From positions 1 through 22,388 of the IMG/VR virus record IMGVR_UViG_3300042314_001260: 22,388 nt of DNA. One strand, given 5' to 3'. Numbering within the stretch: position 1 is the first letter of the stretch; every line of letters begins with the position of its first letter. The position numbers were made by a program, and so were the translations under genes. This document shows, in pieces, positions 13,497-19,319 of this stretch. This stretch comes from a virus. The notes under the pieces are model-generated. The model saw only the letters and a list, made by a program, of their open reading frames with translations. It was not told the DNA's origin and did no database searches.

Positions 13497-14764
13497 GTTG
13501 TCTCCTGTTGATTTTGTTTTTGTATGCGTTTGCCGATCCAGTGCATGACTGGCACGGCCATTGAATTACCTAGTGCTTTGTAGCGAGGACCGTCTGGCGC
13601 GTCGTCTTTCTTGCGCCAAGGGATGTTTGTGTAACCGTCAGGAAAACCTTGCAAGCGCTCGCACTCGGTTGGGGTTAGGCGGCGGACTGCCATGTTTGCT
13701 AACGCCACAGCGGGAAGCGGTCTGCCGCCACCTGTCGGCGATCCTTTGAGCAGTGGACCAGTTACGTCATCAGGTCCGTGAGCGTTGTTTTCATAGTCAA
13801 CGCCGCCGATAATCGGCTGAATAGTCACTGGCACATTCCCACCACCCATGCCATATGTAGCAGATACTGTCCCACAAACATCTTTTAATTCAGTCACTCG
13901 ACTGTCTTGACTATGTAGTTCGTAAACGGGCTGCGCCACCCCATGCACACCCGTCGCATTAAGCGTGTACATTGGGCCACCAACAGTAAATCCATCACCA
14001 TTGCCGCCGTTTTGTGGTTGTCTACCAATTGTGTTTTCGGCAAGGGCGATGCAAGGTACAAATGTTTCAGTTTCAGAATCAAGGCGAGTTTTTGTAATTA
14101 GACATTTTGCAACGTCCGGCGTAACAGTTACACACTCTTCATGGTTGTTGCGGCTGATTCCAAAGCGCGCTGCAATTGTTCCGGCAACCTCTTGCCCCTT
14201 TTCTCTGCTCGGCGCAGGATTCCCTGACAAGCTGTGGGGCTCAAAAAGAACCGCTGCTGCACTGCGCCAGTCTCCAAGACATCCGACAACGAACACACGA
14301 CGGCGTCGCTGGGCCACTCCAAAGTATTGAGCGTCCAGCACTCGGTATGCGAACCCGTACCCGAGTTCTGCCACCGCCCCGAGGAAGGAACCAAAATCCC
14401 GTCCTCCAGATGAACTGAGGACGCCCGGTACGTTTTCCCAGACAAACCATTTGGGCTTAAAGCGGTCAAGAATTCCGCAATAGACGAGGGCGAGGTTTCC
14501 TCGGGGGTCTTCAAGACCTTTGCGTAACCCGGCGACGCTAAAGGACTGACAAGGGGTTCCTCCGACAAGAAGGTCAACTGGGTGCTCAAAATTCCACTCC
14601 TTATATTTGGTCATGTCGCCCACGTTTGGGACTGATGGGTAGTGATGCGCCAAGACCTCAGACGGGAATGGCTCAATCTCTGAAAATGCAAGGGGAGACC
14701 ACCCCAGCGTGTGCCACGCCACGGTCGCTGCCTCAATGCCACTGCACACGCTTAGGTATCTCAT
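13493..14764 (-). CDS. DNA (cytosine-5) methyltransferase
   Basis: 423 residues from the ATG at 14764, which is 17 bases after the DUF669 stop and starts directly at motif I; the frame is open further upstream, but that part overlaps DUF669 in another frame. C5-MTase motifs: SVCSGIEAATVAW (motif I, residues 5-17), GGTPCQSFSVAG (motif IV, nucleophile C72), ENV (110-112), QRRRRVF (motif VIII, 152-158), then a variable target-recognition region of ~200 residues, and ALGNSMAVPVM (motif X) near the end. It would methylate cytosines in phage DNA, probably to escape host restriction; no partner nuclease is seen. Target sequence cannot be read. A second ORF is overprinted on residues ~59-212. Confidence 0.95.
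   Translation of the reverse strand: MRYLSVCSGIEAATVAWHTLGWSPLAFSEIEPFPSEVLAHHYPSVPNVGDMTKYKEWNFEHPVDLLVGGTPCQSFSVAGLRKGLEDPRGNLALVYCGILDRFKPKWFVWENVPGVLSSSGGRDFGSFLGAVAELGYGFAYRVLDAQYFGVAQRRRRVFVVGCLGDWRSAAAVLFEPHSLSGNPAPSREKGQEVAGTIAARFGISRNNHEECVTVTPDVAKCLITKTRLDSETETFVPCIALAENTIGRQPQNGGNGDGFTVGGPMYTLNATGVHGVAQPVYELHSQDSRVTELKDVCGTVSATYGMGGGNVPVTIQPIIGGVDYENNAHGPDDVTGPLLKGSPTGGGRPLPAVALANMAVRRLTPTECERLQGFPDGYTNIPWRKKDDAPDGPRYKALGNSMAVPVMHWIGKRIQKQNQQETT
14128..14589 (-). CDS. Candidate overlapping gene inside the C5 methyltransferase
   Basis: A 153-residue ORF in a different frame on the same strand as the methyltransferase. It starts at TTG (14589) with a perfect AAGGAG (14602-14597) 7 bases upstream; in the methyltransferase frame those bases encode Lys-Glu. 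The protein reads STQLTFLSEEPL near the start, SSGRWQNSGTGSHTECWTLN in the middle, then VVCSLSDVLETG, RFFLSPTACQGILRRAEKRG and LPEQLQRAL. I recall proteins with these same segments annotated in other phages next to or over C5 methyltransferases, but cannot check. Stop-free length alone is weak evidence. The ribosome site and the recognisable protein sequence are the stronger points. Function unknown. Confidence 0.5.
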   Translation of the reverse strand: MSTQLTFLSEEPLVSPLASPGYAKVLKTPEETSPSSIAEFLTALSPNGLSGKTYRASSVHLEDGILVPSSGRWQNSGTGSHTECWTLNTLEWPSDAVVCSLSDVLETGAVQQRFFLSPTACQGILRRAEKRGKRLPEQLQRALESAATTMKSV

Positions 14765-14780
14765 TGCTGCAAAGCCCCTT

Positions 14781-15263
14781 TTATTTTCGGTTTTGCCAAG
14801 GCTTTGCGGCTTTCGCAACATCTGGCGCAGAGGAAGGGCGTGCGAGCGGTGCCGCGATGGTCTTGAGCGACGAGGTGTACTTGACGCGATTGCGCGTCGG
14901 GTCGTTCTTCTCAAGGCCCACACCGATCACAAGCGACGAGCCAATCAGCTCGTCCGTGTCGCCGCAGCTGGGCTTGCCCAATGTGGCCAGGCAAAGCTTG
15001 GCAAACTGCTGCTCACCAATCTCCTGGGCCTTCGGGTTTGAATTGACCAGGTTGTAATTGGCCCAGACCTTTCGATCGGCGTACTCACCACCGGTGATCA
15101 AGTACTCCACCGAAACGTAGTAGCCAGTGCCGGTCTTTGTTTCGCGGTAGTCGGCGTCGGTGATCGTCGCGTCGTACTCGCCATCGGGTAATGGCTTGCG
15201 ATCGAAGTCGTTGTTGTTAAGCTCTTCGACGTCGCCGCCGTATGTAAATCCGAGTTTTGCCAT
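14781..15263 (-). CDS. DUF669-family protein, putative ssDNA-binding partner of Sak4
   Basis: A 160-residue protein. The pattern PLPDGEYDATITDADYRETKTGTG, VEYLITGGEYADRKVW and NYNLVN...AQEIGEQQFAKL is that of DUF669, an OB-fold-like phage family that occurs next to Sak4-type recombinases and is thought to bind single-stranded DNA. The C-terminus is flexible and Ala/Pro-rich, ending KPWQNRK. It lies 25 bases downstream of the Sak4 gene, a common pairing. Confidence 0.85.
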   Translation of the reverse strand: MAKLGFTYGGDVEELNNNDFDRKPLPDGEYDATITDADYRETKTGTGYYVSVEYLITGGEYADRKVWANYNLVNSNPKAQEIGEQQFAKLCLATLGKPSCGDTDELIGSSLVIGVGLEKNDPTRNRVKYTSSLKTIAAPLARPSSAPDVAKAAKPWQNRK

Positions 15264-15288
15264 TTAAGTTTCCTCTTCGTGTTTAAAG

Positions 15289-16038
15289 TTAGGCGCTTAG
15301 ACGCGCGGACAATTGCTCTGAAAATGCGTCCCACGAAAGTGGGCAGTCCTCCAGACCAAATCGATTACCACTCGGGTACGCTGGGTGCGCCTCGAGGTAC
15401 AGCATGCGTTCGCCAGTCTTTAGCGCTTTGGTTTCTTTGTTGCCAAACCCTGCATCTGTTTTCTTGATCGCAATACGGTGGGCAGCAAAGCCAACGATGT
15501 CGGCCCACTCTTCGACCAGGGCAGAGGCGCGGTTGTGCAGCTTGAGAACCCAGGCGTCATAACCCTCATGCGTGGGCGACTCGATGCGCTGCTGCTTAAC
15601 GTGACAGATCAGAATCACGCCCATGCCACGCTCGCGGCGTAAAGCCTCAAGCCCATCGAGCAGGTTTTTCCACTCGGCTGCTGCCGCGACATAGCCCTTG
15701 CCAAAGCCTGGCGTCTCGATGTCCTTCCAGCCGTTGGCCTTGCAGACATGCGCCTGGATCAGTGGCTCACACCAGTCGAGGCTGTCGAGAAAGACGTTCT
15801 CGAACTTGTGATCGTCATTTAGTAGCGTGCCGATCGCGGAATAGATGTCGTCTAAAGACTGAGCAATCGGGAAGGCGTCGGCGTCAATGCCGCTCATGCC
15901 GTCTTCGGTCAATATGCCGATCGAGTTCGGCGCCATCGCGGCGAAGGTTGACTTGCCAATCTTGGGCTCGCCGGCCAGGAGGATCTTTGGCGCCTCCATG
16001 CGCTTGGTCTTGCTGATACTGCTTAAATCGAACGACAT
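15289..16038 (-). CDS. Sak4-like RecA-fold recombination ATPase (AAA_24)
   Basis: 249 residues from the ATG at 16038, chosen because GAGGAG in the end of the upstream gene is correctly spaced; the frame is open upstream but that reads through the neighbour. Walker A is GEPKIGKS (residues 23-30), Walker B VFLDSLD (82-88), and ILICHVKQQ is a likely sensor/motif 3 strand. These define phage nucleotide-binding proteins related to Sak4, short RecA/Rad51-core proteins that promote single-strand annealing. It works with DUF669 next door and probably the PD-(D/E)XK nuclease. A RecB-type nuclease plus Sak4 plus RuvC would be a self-sufficient recombination pathway. Confidence 0.85.
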   Translation of the reverse strand: MSFDLSSISKTKRMEAPKILLAGEPKIGKSTFAAMAPNSIGILTEDGMSGIDADAFPIAQSLDDIYSAIGTLLNDDHKFENVFLDSLDWCEPLIQAHVCKANGWKDIETPGFGKGYVAAAAEWKNLLDGLEALRRERGMGVILICHVKQQRIESPTHEGYDAWVLKLHNRASALVEEWADIVGFAAHRIAIKKTDAGFGNKETKALKTGERMLYLEAHPAYPSGNRFGLEDCPLSWDAFSEQLSARLSA

Positions 16039-16042
16039 AGTT

Positions 16043-16426
16043 TCACTCCTCAATTTCAATAGAGACGCCAGTCTTCTGAGGCTTAACCTCAACAGCGCGG
16101 GCGATTTGGGACCAGAGCGCGGGTTGCTCTGAACGGATTTTTTTAAGGCGCGTCTCGTCAACCTTAAGCTCGAGGCGCAGTGGACGAATGTCGTCTGGCC
16201 AGCTCTCGGTCATCTCATCGAGCTTGATGCGGTCCACCTTGTAGGAAAGCTTGCCGACCGTGGTGATCTTGATGCCGTCACCGATGTCGGTCGTGGTGGA
16301 GCCCTCTTCCTTGGTGTTTACAAGCTTGACCAGCTGCTCCTCGACCGCAATGCGGCGCAGGTTGGCCAGGCGCTCATCGGTCTTAGCTGCGAGCCATTCG
16401 TTGGTTAATTCCTTAGCTGTTGGCAT
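16043..16426 (-). CDS. Small early protein near the recombination genes (paralogue A)
   Basis: A 127-residue protein ending five bases before the Sak4 start. Helical N-terminus, then a beta part EEGSTTTDIGDGIKITTV, and a C-terminal half with SWPDDIRPLRLELKVDE, RLKKIRSEQPALWSQI and VEVKP. I recall this type upstream of phage annealing or ssDNA-binding genes (DUF7173-like, from memory). A shorter paralogue lies at 16934-17269 in the same operon. Function unknown; the position suggests a recombination or replication accessory. Confidence 0.75.
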   Translation of the reverse strand: MPTAKELTNEWLAAKTDERLANLRRIAVEEQLVKLVNTKEEGSTTTDIGDGIKITTVGKLSYKVDRIKLDEMTESWPDDIRPLRLELKVDETRLKKIRSEQPALWSQIARAVEVKPQKTGVSIEIEE

Positions 16427-16441
16427 AATCTCAACACTCCA

Positions 16442-16621
16442 TTAAAAACAATTAACGACAGGTGTGCCACCAGGCGCTATGCATACAGTGCAAAACCGGC
16501 CTGTGTTGTGGTCGTAGTAGGTAGTGCAGCTCTGTGCGATGGCGTCCACGCCAAAAAAGCACGCCGCGACGATCGATAAAGCTACAAAGGACTGCAAAAG
16601 AAAGCGGGCAAATTTGTTCAT
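16442..16621 (-). CDS. Small secreted cysteine-rich peptide
   Basis: 59 residues from the ATG at 16621, chosen because GAGGAAATT precedes it; the open frame upstream overlaps the neighbour. Basic start MNKFARF, hydrophobic core SFVALSIVAACFFGV, and a good signal-peptidase site after AIA (before QSC, about residue 30). The mature ~29 residues contain four cysteines (SCTTYYD, RFCTVC, VNCF), enough for two disulfides in the periplasm. Not a lipoprotein, since the cleavage site lacks a lipobox. The precise family is not recognised, though short Cys-rich exported peptides do occur in phages and prophages. It would be expressed early, so it could act on the envelope or on superinfecting phage; this is inference. 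Confidence 0.68.
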   Translation of the reverse strand: MNKFARFLLQSFVALSIVAACFFGVDAIAQSCTTYYDHNTGRFCTVCIAPGGTPVVNCF

Positions 16622-16628
16622 AATTTCC

Positions 16629-16880
16629 TCAGTGCAAAATTGCGCAGGCAAGGCCAACTACAAGCCGGTCTCGATCAAGCCACGCGACGTAGGGGCCATC
16701 AATCATCATTTGGCCGTAGATGCAATCGACTAGCTCGAAATCGTCCAGGACATGATGGTAGCCACTCAGGTGATACAGCCGCATCTCGTTAAAGAATTCC
16801 TCGCGGCCTTCCTGGTCAAACACCTCGATCATGTCCTGCGAGTCGCGGGTGTCGAGTTCGATCACATGTTCATACTGCAT
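16629..16880 (-). CDS. Small early protein, unknown
   Basis: 83 residues from the ATG at 16880, which has GGAG 6 bases upstream; an in-frame ATG at 16892 contains that same site and is less likely. Acidic, mixed alpha/beta, with clustered HHVLDDFELVDCIYGQMMIDG. No TM segment, signal or known motif. It lies seven bases before the secreted-peptide gene. Confidence 0.62.
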   Translation of the reverse strand: MQYEHVIELDTRDSQDMIEVFDQEGREEFFNEMRLYHLSGYHHVLDDFELVDCIYGQMMIDGPYVAWLDRDRLVVGLACAILH

Positions 16881-16903
16881 GACAATCTCCATAAGTCTTG
16901 TAG

Positions 16904-16927
16904 GCAGCTGGCATGAATCCCAGCTGC
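16904..16927. other. Intercistronic hairpin
   Basis: GCAGCTGG (16904-16911) and CCAGCTGC (16920-16927) make a perfect 8-bp GC-rich stem with an 8-base loop in the gap between two early genes. No T-tract follows on either strand, so it is more likely an mRNA stability or processing element, or a protein site, than a terminator. Confidence 0.45.
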
Positions 16928-16933
16928 TCTACT

Positions 16934-17269
16934 TTATTCAAGACAGAACGAAATTTTTACTTCTTTAAATTCGATCTCGACCAGGTGCTCGATCTGTTGC
17001 CAGAGCAGCGGCATCTCTTGTCTAATTTTTCTGATCCTGTCTTCGTCCAGCACTGGGCCCAAGTAGGCGGGCTGGATCTCTGTGGGCCAGCTCATTGTCG
17101 CCATCATTAAGGCGCCTGGGTCGGCCCTGTAGGAGTACAGGCTTGTGGCCTGCATCCTTGTACCAATTGAGTCGAGCATCTTTATGCTCGCCTGAGCTTT
17201 CATTTTCTTTGCTTGTACTTCTAGTTCGTTTGCGGCTTTCAGCGCGTCAAATAATTCGTGCAAATCCAT
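16934..17269 (-). CDS. Small early protein (paralogue B of the 16043-16426 protein)
   Basis: 111 residues from the ATG at 17269 (AGGA about 10 bases upstream). The C-terminal ~50 residues align with the gene at 16043-16426: SWPTEIQPAYL / SWPDDIRPLRL, LDEDRIRKIRQEMPLLWQQI / VDETRLKKIRSEQPALWSQI, then VEI / VEV. The N-terminal half is different, helical (DLHELFDALKAANELEVQAK), and lacks the central beta part of the paralogue. Duplication and divergence within the operon is the simplest reading. Function unknown. Confidence 0.7.
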   Translation of the reverse strand: MDLHELFDALKAANELEVQAKKMKAQASIKMLDSIGTRMQATSLYSYRADPGALMMATMSWPTEIQPAYLGPVLDEDRIRKIRQEMPLLWQQIEHLVEIEFKEVKISFCLE

Positions 17270-17310
17270 TTTCTGGGTTCCTGTGTTTTTGTTTAAATGA
17301 GGCAGCACAA

Positions 17311-17340
17311 GATATAGTTAAAACCAAACCGAAATTTCAA
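17311..17340 (-). promoter_or_regulatory. Candidate internal promoter of the early operon
   Basis: The 76-base gap before the gene at 17269 holds, on the minus strand, TTGAAA (17340-17335), an 18-bp spacer and TATATC (17316-17311). It would re-initiate transcription ahead of the recombination genes. No operator-like repeat is seen here. Confidence 0.35.
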
Positions 17341-17345
17341 AAGCC

Positions 17346-17567
17346 TTAAACCAATTGTGATTCGATGCTAAAACCAGCAAAGTAGCCGAGCCACATGACC
17401 CCTACCATACCCAGCGCAAAACACACACCGCCCAGCCATGCGCCAAAAGGTATACGCTCCTGTGGTGCGTGATAGGTGTCTAAGCCGCTTGCCCTGCGTG
17501 TGAACTTCAAGGTGTGGTTTTGGTGCGAGTAATCGGGGAGGTGTCCCCAGTTGTCGTTGCGTGCCAT
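17346..17567 (-). CDS. Small one-to-two-TM membrane protein
   Basis: 73 residues from the ATG at 17567 with GGAG 9 bases upstream; an alternative TTG at 17582 has no site of its own. A hydrophilic His/Asn/Arg-rich N-terminal half is followed by a hydrophobic C-terminal segment (FGAWLGGVCFALGMVGVMWLGYFAGF) long enough for one bent or two short TM helices. Not recognised. Together with the next upstream gene it makes a pair of early membrane proteins. Confidence 0.6.
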   Translation of the reverse strand: MARNDNWGHLPDYSHQNHTLKFTRRASGLDTYHAPQERIPFGAWLGGVCFALGMVGVMWLGYFAGFSIESQLV

Positions 17568-17585
17568 TCTTGTGTTCTCCAAAAG

Positions 17586-17840
17586 TTAGGCGTTGTGGTT
17601 TTGAAAAAAGAAGTGATAAGAAATATTGATGGCCAACCAAGCGCAGCCAAGACCCAGAAATATTCCAAGCAAGCCATAGCTCGAGATGCCAATCGCAGCG
17701 CCTGCGATCGAGACCGTGATCACCAGGGCGTGCATGCAGACGTTCATAAAATTTTTGAATTTGGGGAAACTGCGGTAGAGCTCGGTCATGATTCCGTAGG
17801 CAAACATGACGATGGCTGTTGCGATGAGTGCGTCTTTCAT
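17586..17840 (-). CDS. Small polytopic membrane protein
   Basis: 84 residues from the ATG at 17840, which has CGGAG at proper distance; the longer frame to 17879 has none. Three hydrophobic stretches (ALIATAIVMFAYGIM, ALVITVSIAGAAIGISSYG, LLGIFLGLGCAWLAI) separated by a basic loop (RSFPKFKNF) indicate a three-TM protein ending in His/Phe-rich HFFFQNHNA. Not recognised. Possible roles are envelope modification or exclusion during early infection. Expression from the repressed early promoter argues against a role in the resting lysogen. Confidence 0.62.
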   Translation of the reverse strand: MKDALIATAIVMFAYGIMTELYRSFPKFKNFMNVCMHALVITVSIAGAAIGISSYGLLGIFLGLGCAWLAINISYHFFFQNHNA

Positions 17841-17881
17841 TTCGTGTTCTCCGCTGTTAGGTGGGGCTTGCGCCCCCATTA

Positions 17882-18088
17882 TTAAAAAATGTTGATGTTG
17901 ATCGCGACAGAATTTGATCCTGCAAATTTTTTGTTTTTAATTTTTGGTTGATTCACGCCATCCCATTCCCATCGGTAATCGGGATAAGCCTCATGCGCTC
18001 TGTCCAAACTCTCTTTGTCTGTTGTCTTGCAAATGCTGCAAACGTAAATTGATGGAGTGGTTTTTGTGTAGATGTTTAGATATTTCAT
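17882..18088 (-). CDS. First gene of the early left operon, unknown
   Basis: 68 residues, with CGGAGAAAG upstream of the ATG and about 32 bases downstream of the predicted start point of the leftward promoter. It contains one CSIC pair that could bind metal only as a dimer or with other ligands, a DKESLDRAHEAYPDYRWEWDG stretch, and a basic Asn/Lys-rich end. No TM or signal. Being first in the operon suggests an immediate early takeover or regulatory role, but no family is recognised. Confidence 0.6.
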   Translation of the reverse strand: MKYLNIYTKTTPSIYVCSICKTTDKESLDRAHEAYPDYRWEWDGVNQPKIKNKKFAGSNSVAININIF

Positions 18089-18126
18089 GTTGCTTTCTCC
18101 GTTTGTGTTTGTGTTGAACTGATGCC

Positions 18127-18155
18127 ATTACAGCATGGCATTGAGAAAATCACAA
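18127..18155 (-). promoter_or_regulatory. Early leftward promoter (PL-like)
   Basis: On the minus strand TTGTGA (18155-18150), a 17-bp spacer, and TGTAAT (18132-18127) with an extended TGC just before it. Transcription would begin near 18120 and run through all leftward early genes. The -35 is part of an operator-like site. TGCCAT/ATGGCA (18123-18128/18135-18140) forms an additional inverted repeat over the -10. Confidence 0.65.
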
Positions 18156-18156
18156 C
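18141..18156. promoter_or_regulatory. Operator-like site at the early left promoter
   Basis: TTGAGAAAATCACAAC. The 15-mer TTGAGA-AAA-TCACAA is a near-perfect palindrome, broken only at position 4/12 and the centre. It is the most symmetric of three related sites (others at 10941 and 18891). Confidence 0.65.
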
Positions 18157-18224
18157 AAAAAGAGGAATATTTATATTTATTGAAATTAGGGATCAATAGC
18201 TTTTAACTATTCCGTGGGGTGCTG

Positions 18225-18851
18225 CTATAGGGGGCGGATCCAGAGCACTGGGCTTGCCCAGGCGATGACCTGGTTCTCTAGGGGATCGGCCGTTGCATTT
18301 AGTGGGTAGATGTTGACTGTGTTGGCCTTGTACCCACGGCGTACCAGGCAGGTTAGGTGCTCCTGCTCGGTGAGCTGCACAAGCGCTGGGCGATCGATTA
18401 CGTTCTGTCCCGTTGTCTTCTCGCCAGAGACAAAGACTAGCCATCCGTCTTGGCTTGCACCAGGCTGGCGTACCTGTAGGCAAAATGAATCAGCTGGCAC
18501 ATCGGCCGGGGCAATAGCGGTCTCGAGCGTCTTGTCATTAGAGAAAGTCACGCGTGACTTCTCGCCTATGAAACCTTTGATTTTTACCTTGCGAACGTCA
18601 TCGGTGACATCGATGCCTGCGTGGCGCATGACCTCGGCCACAGAGACGTTGAAGATGCTGGCGATTTTGTGAACCTCGCCGGTGGTGATTTTCCGTCTGC
18701 CGCTTAACATCAACGTAACGGCCGAGGGATCCAGGTCAATCATTTTCGCCAGCGTGCGCTGCGAAATCTTGATGGCCTGAAGTCTTCCAATAAACCATTG
18801 CTTGTTGAACGAGTGCGGTTTTGTGTTCATGATCTTGTTTGTGTTTGACAT
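18225..18851 (-). CDS. CI-like lysogeny repressor
   Basis: 208 residues. The ATG at 18851 follows CGGGA closely; ATG 18830 is an alternative. An N-terminal XRE helix-turn-helix lies at ~28-55 (ISQRTLAKMIDLDPSAVTLMLSGRRKIT), and a C-terminal S24/LexA-like beta domain at ~90-208 ends VIAWASPVLWIRPL, a tail I recall in proteobacterial prophage repressors. Where LexA-type repressors have the Ser of GDSM this one reads QPGASQDGW, and near the Lys position it reads LTCLVRRG, so the self-cleavage dyad seems to be missing. It would bind the three TTGWNA-N3-TNWCAA sites and shut the early promoters. It is divergent to a Cro-like gene, as in lambdoid phages. Induction may need an antirepressor. Confidence 0.88.
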   Translation of the reverse strand: MSNTNKIMNTKPHSFNKQWFIGRLQAIKISQRTLAKMIDLDPSAVTLMLSGRRKITTGEVHKIASIFNVSVAEVMRHAGIDVTDDVRKVKIKGFIGEKSRVTFSNDKTLETAIAPADVPADSFCLQVRQPGASQDGWLVFVSGEKTTGQNVIDRPALVQLTEQEHLTCLVRRGYKANTVNIYPLNATADPLENQVIAWASPVLWIRPL

Positions 18852-18876
18852 TCCCGTGAGTGGATGTTTCGTGTCG

Positions 18877-18905
18877 ATTTTACTACTCTATTGAGATATT
18901 AACAA
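18877..18905 (-). promoter_or_regulatory. Repressor maintenance promoter (pRM-like)
   Basis: Minus strand TTGTTA (18905-18900), 17-bp spacer, TAAAAT (18882-18877). The predicted start near 18870 leaves a ~20-base leader to the repressor ATG. The -35 is one half of the operator-like site, which implies autoregulation. Confidence 0.6.
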
Positions 18906-18906
18906 C
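18891..18906. promoter_or_regulatory. Operator-like site between repressor and cro
   Basis: TTGAGATATTAACAAC, third member of the set at 18141 and 10941, located 12 bases before the cro ATG. It would control both the repressor and the rightward early transcript. Confidence 0.62.
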
Positions 18907-18918
18907 CTATTAAAAATC

Positions 18919-19152
18919 ATGGAAAAGATAGAACCCAAAACCCCGGCACAGATCGTTATTGCCGCGTTTGGCACCAACGCTGAGGTCTCTCGCATCCTTG
19001 ACGTATCCAAGTCAACCATCACTCGGTGGGGGTACACAAAAGAAGAGGGCGGCACAAATGGCCTGGTGCCTCAGAAGCACTGGCCGGCATTGCTGTCTGC
19101 GGCTAAGCGCCGCCGGGTCAAGCTAAGCCTGCGCCAACTTGCTGGTCTTTGA
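18919..19152 (+). CDS. Cro-like small helix-turn-helix regulator
   Basis: A 77-residue protein divergent from the repressor. Residues ~20-37 form a helix-turn-helix (NAEVSRILDVSKSTITRW), then GLVPQKHWPALLSAAKRRRVKLSLRQL, a pattern typical of small phage regulators in the Cro position (YdaS/carph-isopro-like, from memory). It probably binds the same operators and favours lytic growth by repressing the repressor gene. No Shine-Dalgarno is visible before the ATG (upstream is ACCTATTAAAAATC), so it may be leaderless or poorly translated. A clear rightward -35/-10 pair could not be assigned. Confidence 0.8.
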   Translation: MEKIEPKTPAQIVIAAFGTNAEVSRILDVSKSTITRWGYTKEEGGTNGLVPQKHWPALLSAAKRRRVKLSLRQLAGL

Positions 19153-19200
19153 TATTCCCATAGCGTTGTTAAAAAAGCAATGAGATAAGAAAATGACAAC

Positions 19201-19270
19201 GGCGGTCGGCACTCACGCACTGATCATGCATTGAGCTGGGTCTTCACTCTCCCTCCCCGAGCCGACCGCC
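19201..19270 (+). promoter_or_regulatory. Long-range hairpin in the leader of the primase gene
   Basis: GGCGGTCGGC (19201-19210) and GCCGACCGCC (19261-19270) are perfect 10-bp GC-rich complements separated by 50 bases. The loop includes CTCCCC (19253-19258), which is complementary to the primase Shine-Dalgarno GGGGAG (19308-19313). It is the main content of the 167-base gap between cro and the primase gene. It may be a translational control element or a protein or replication site in DNA. A 13-codon ORF begins at 19193 but is not convincing as a gene. Confidence 0.5.
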
Positions 19271-19319
19271 ACCTGAAGTAGATGGGAGAACAAGTGCAAA
19301 GAAAAAAGGGGAGTGATCA

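Noticed and set aside
14765-14923. N-terminal extension of the methyltransferase
   Set aside because: Arg/Ser-rich read-through over the DUF669 gene; motif I begins right at the ATG at 14764.
16039-16161. N-terminal extension of the Sak4-like protein
   Set aside because: Overlaps the upstream gene in another frame; a good ribosome site precedes the ATG at 16038.
18196-18215. A terminator after the repressor gene
   Set aside because: AATAG/CTATT gives only a weak 5-bp AT stem with no clear T-tract in the leftward direction.
19193-19234. 13-codon ORF in the primase leader
   Set aside because: Very short, no clear ribosome site, and it overlaps the 5' arm of the hairpin; a leader-peptide role cannot be supported.
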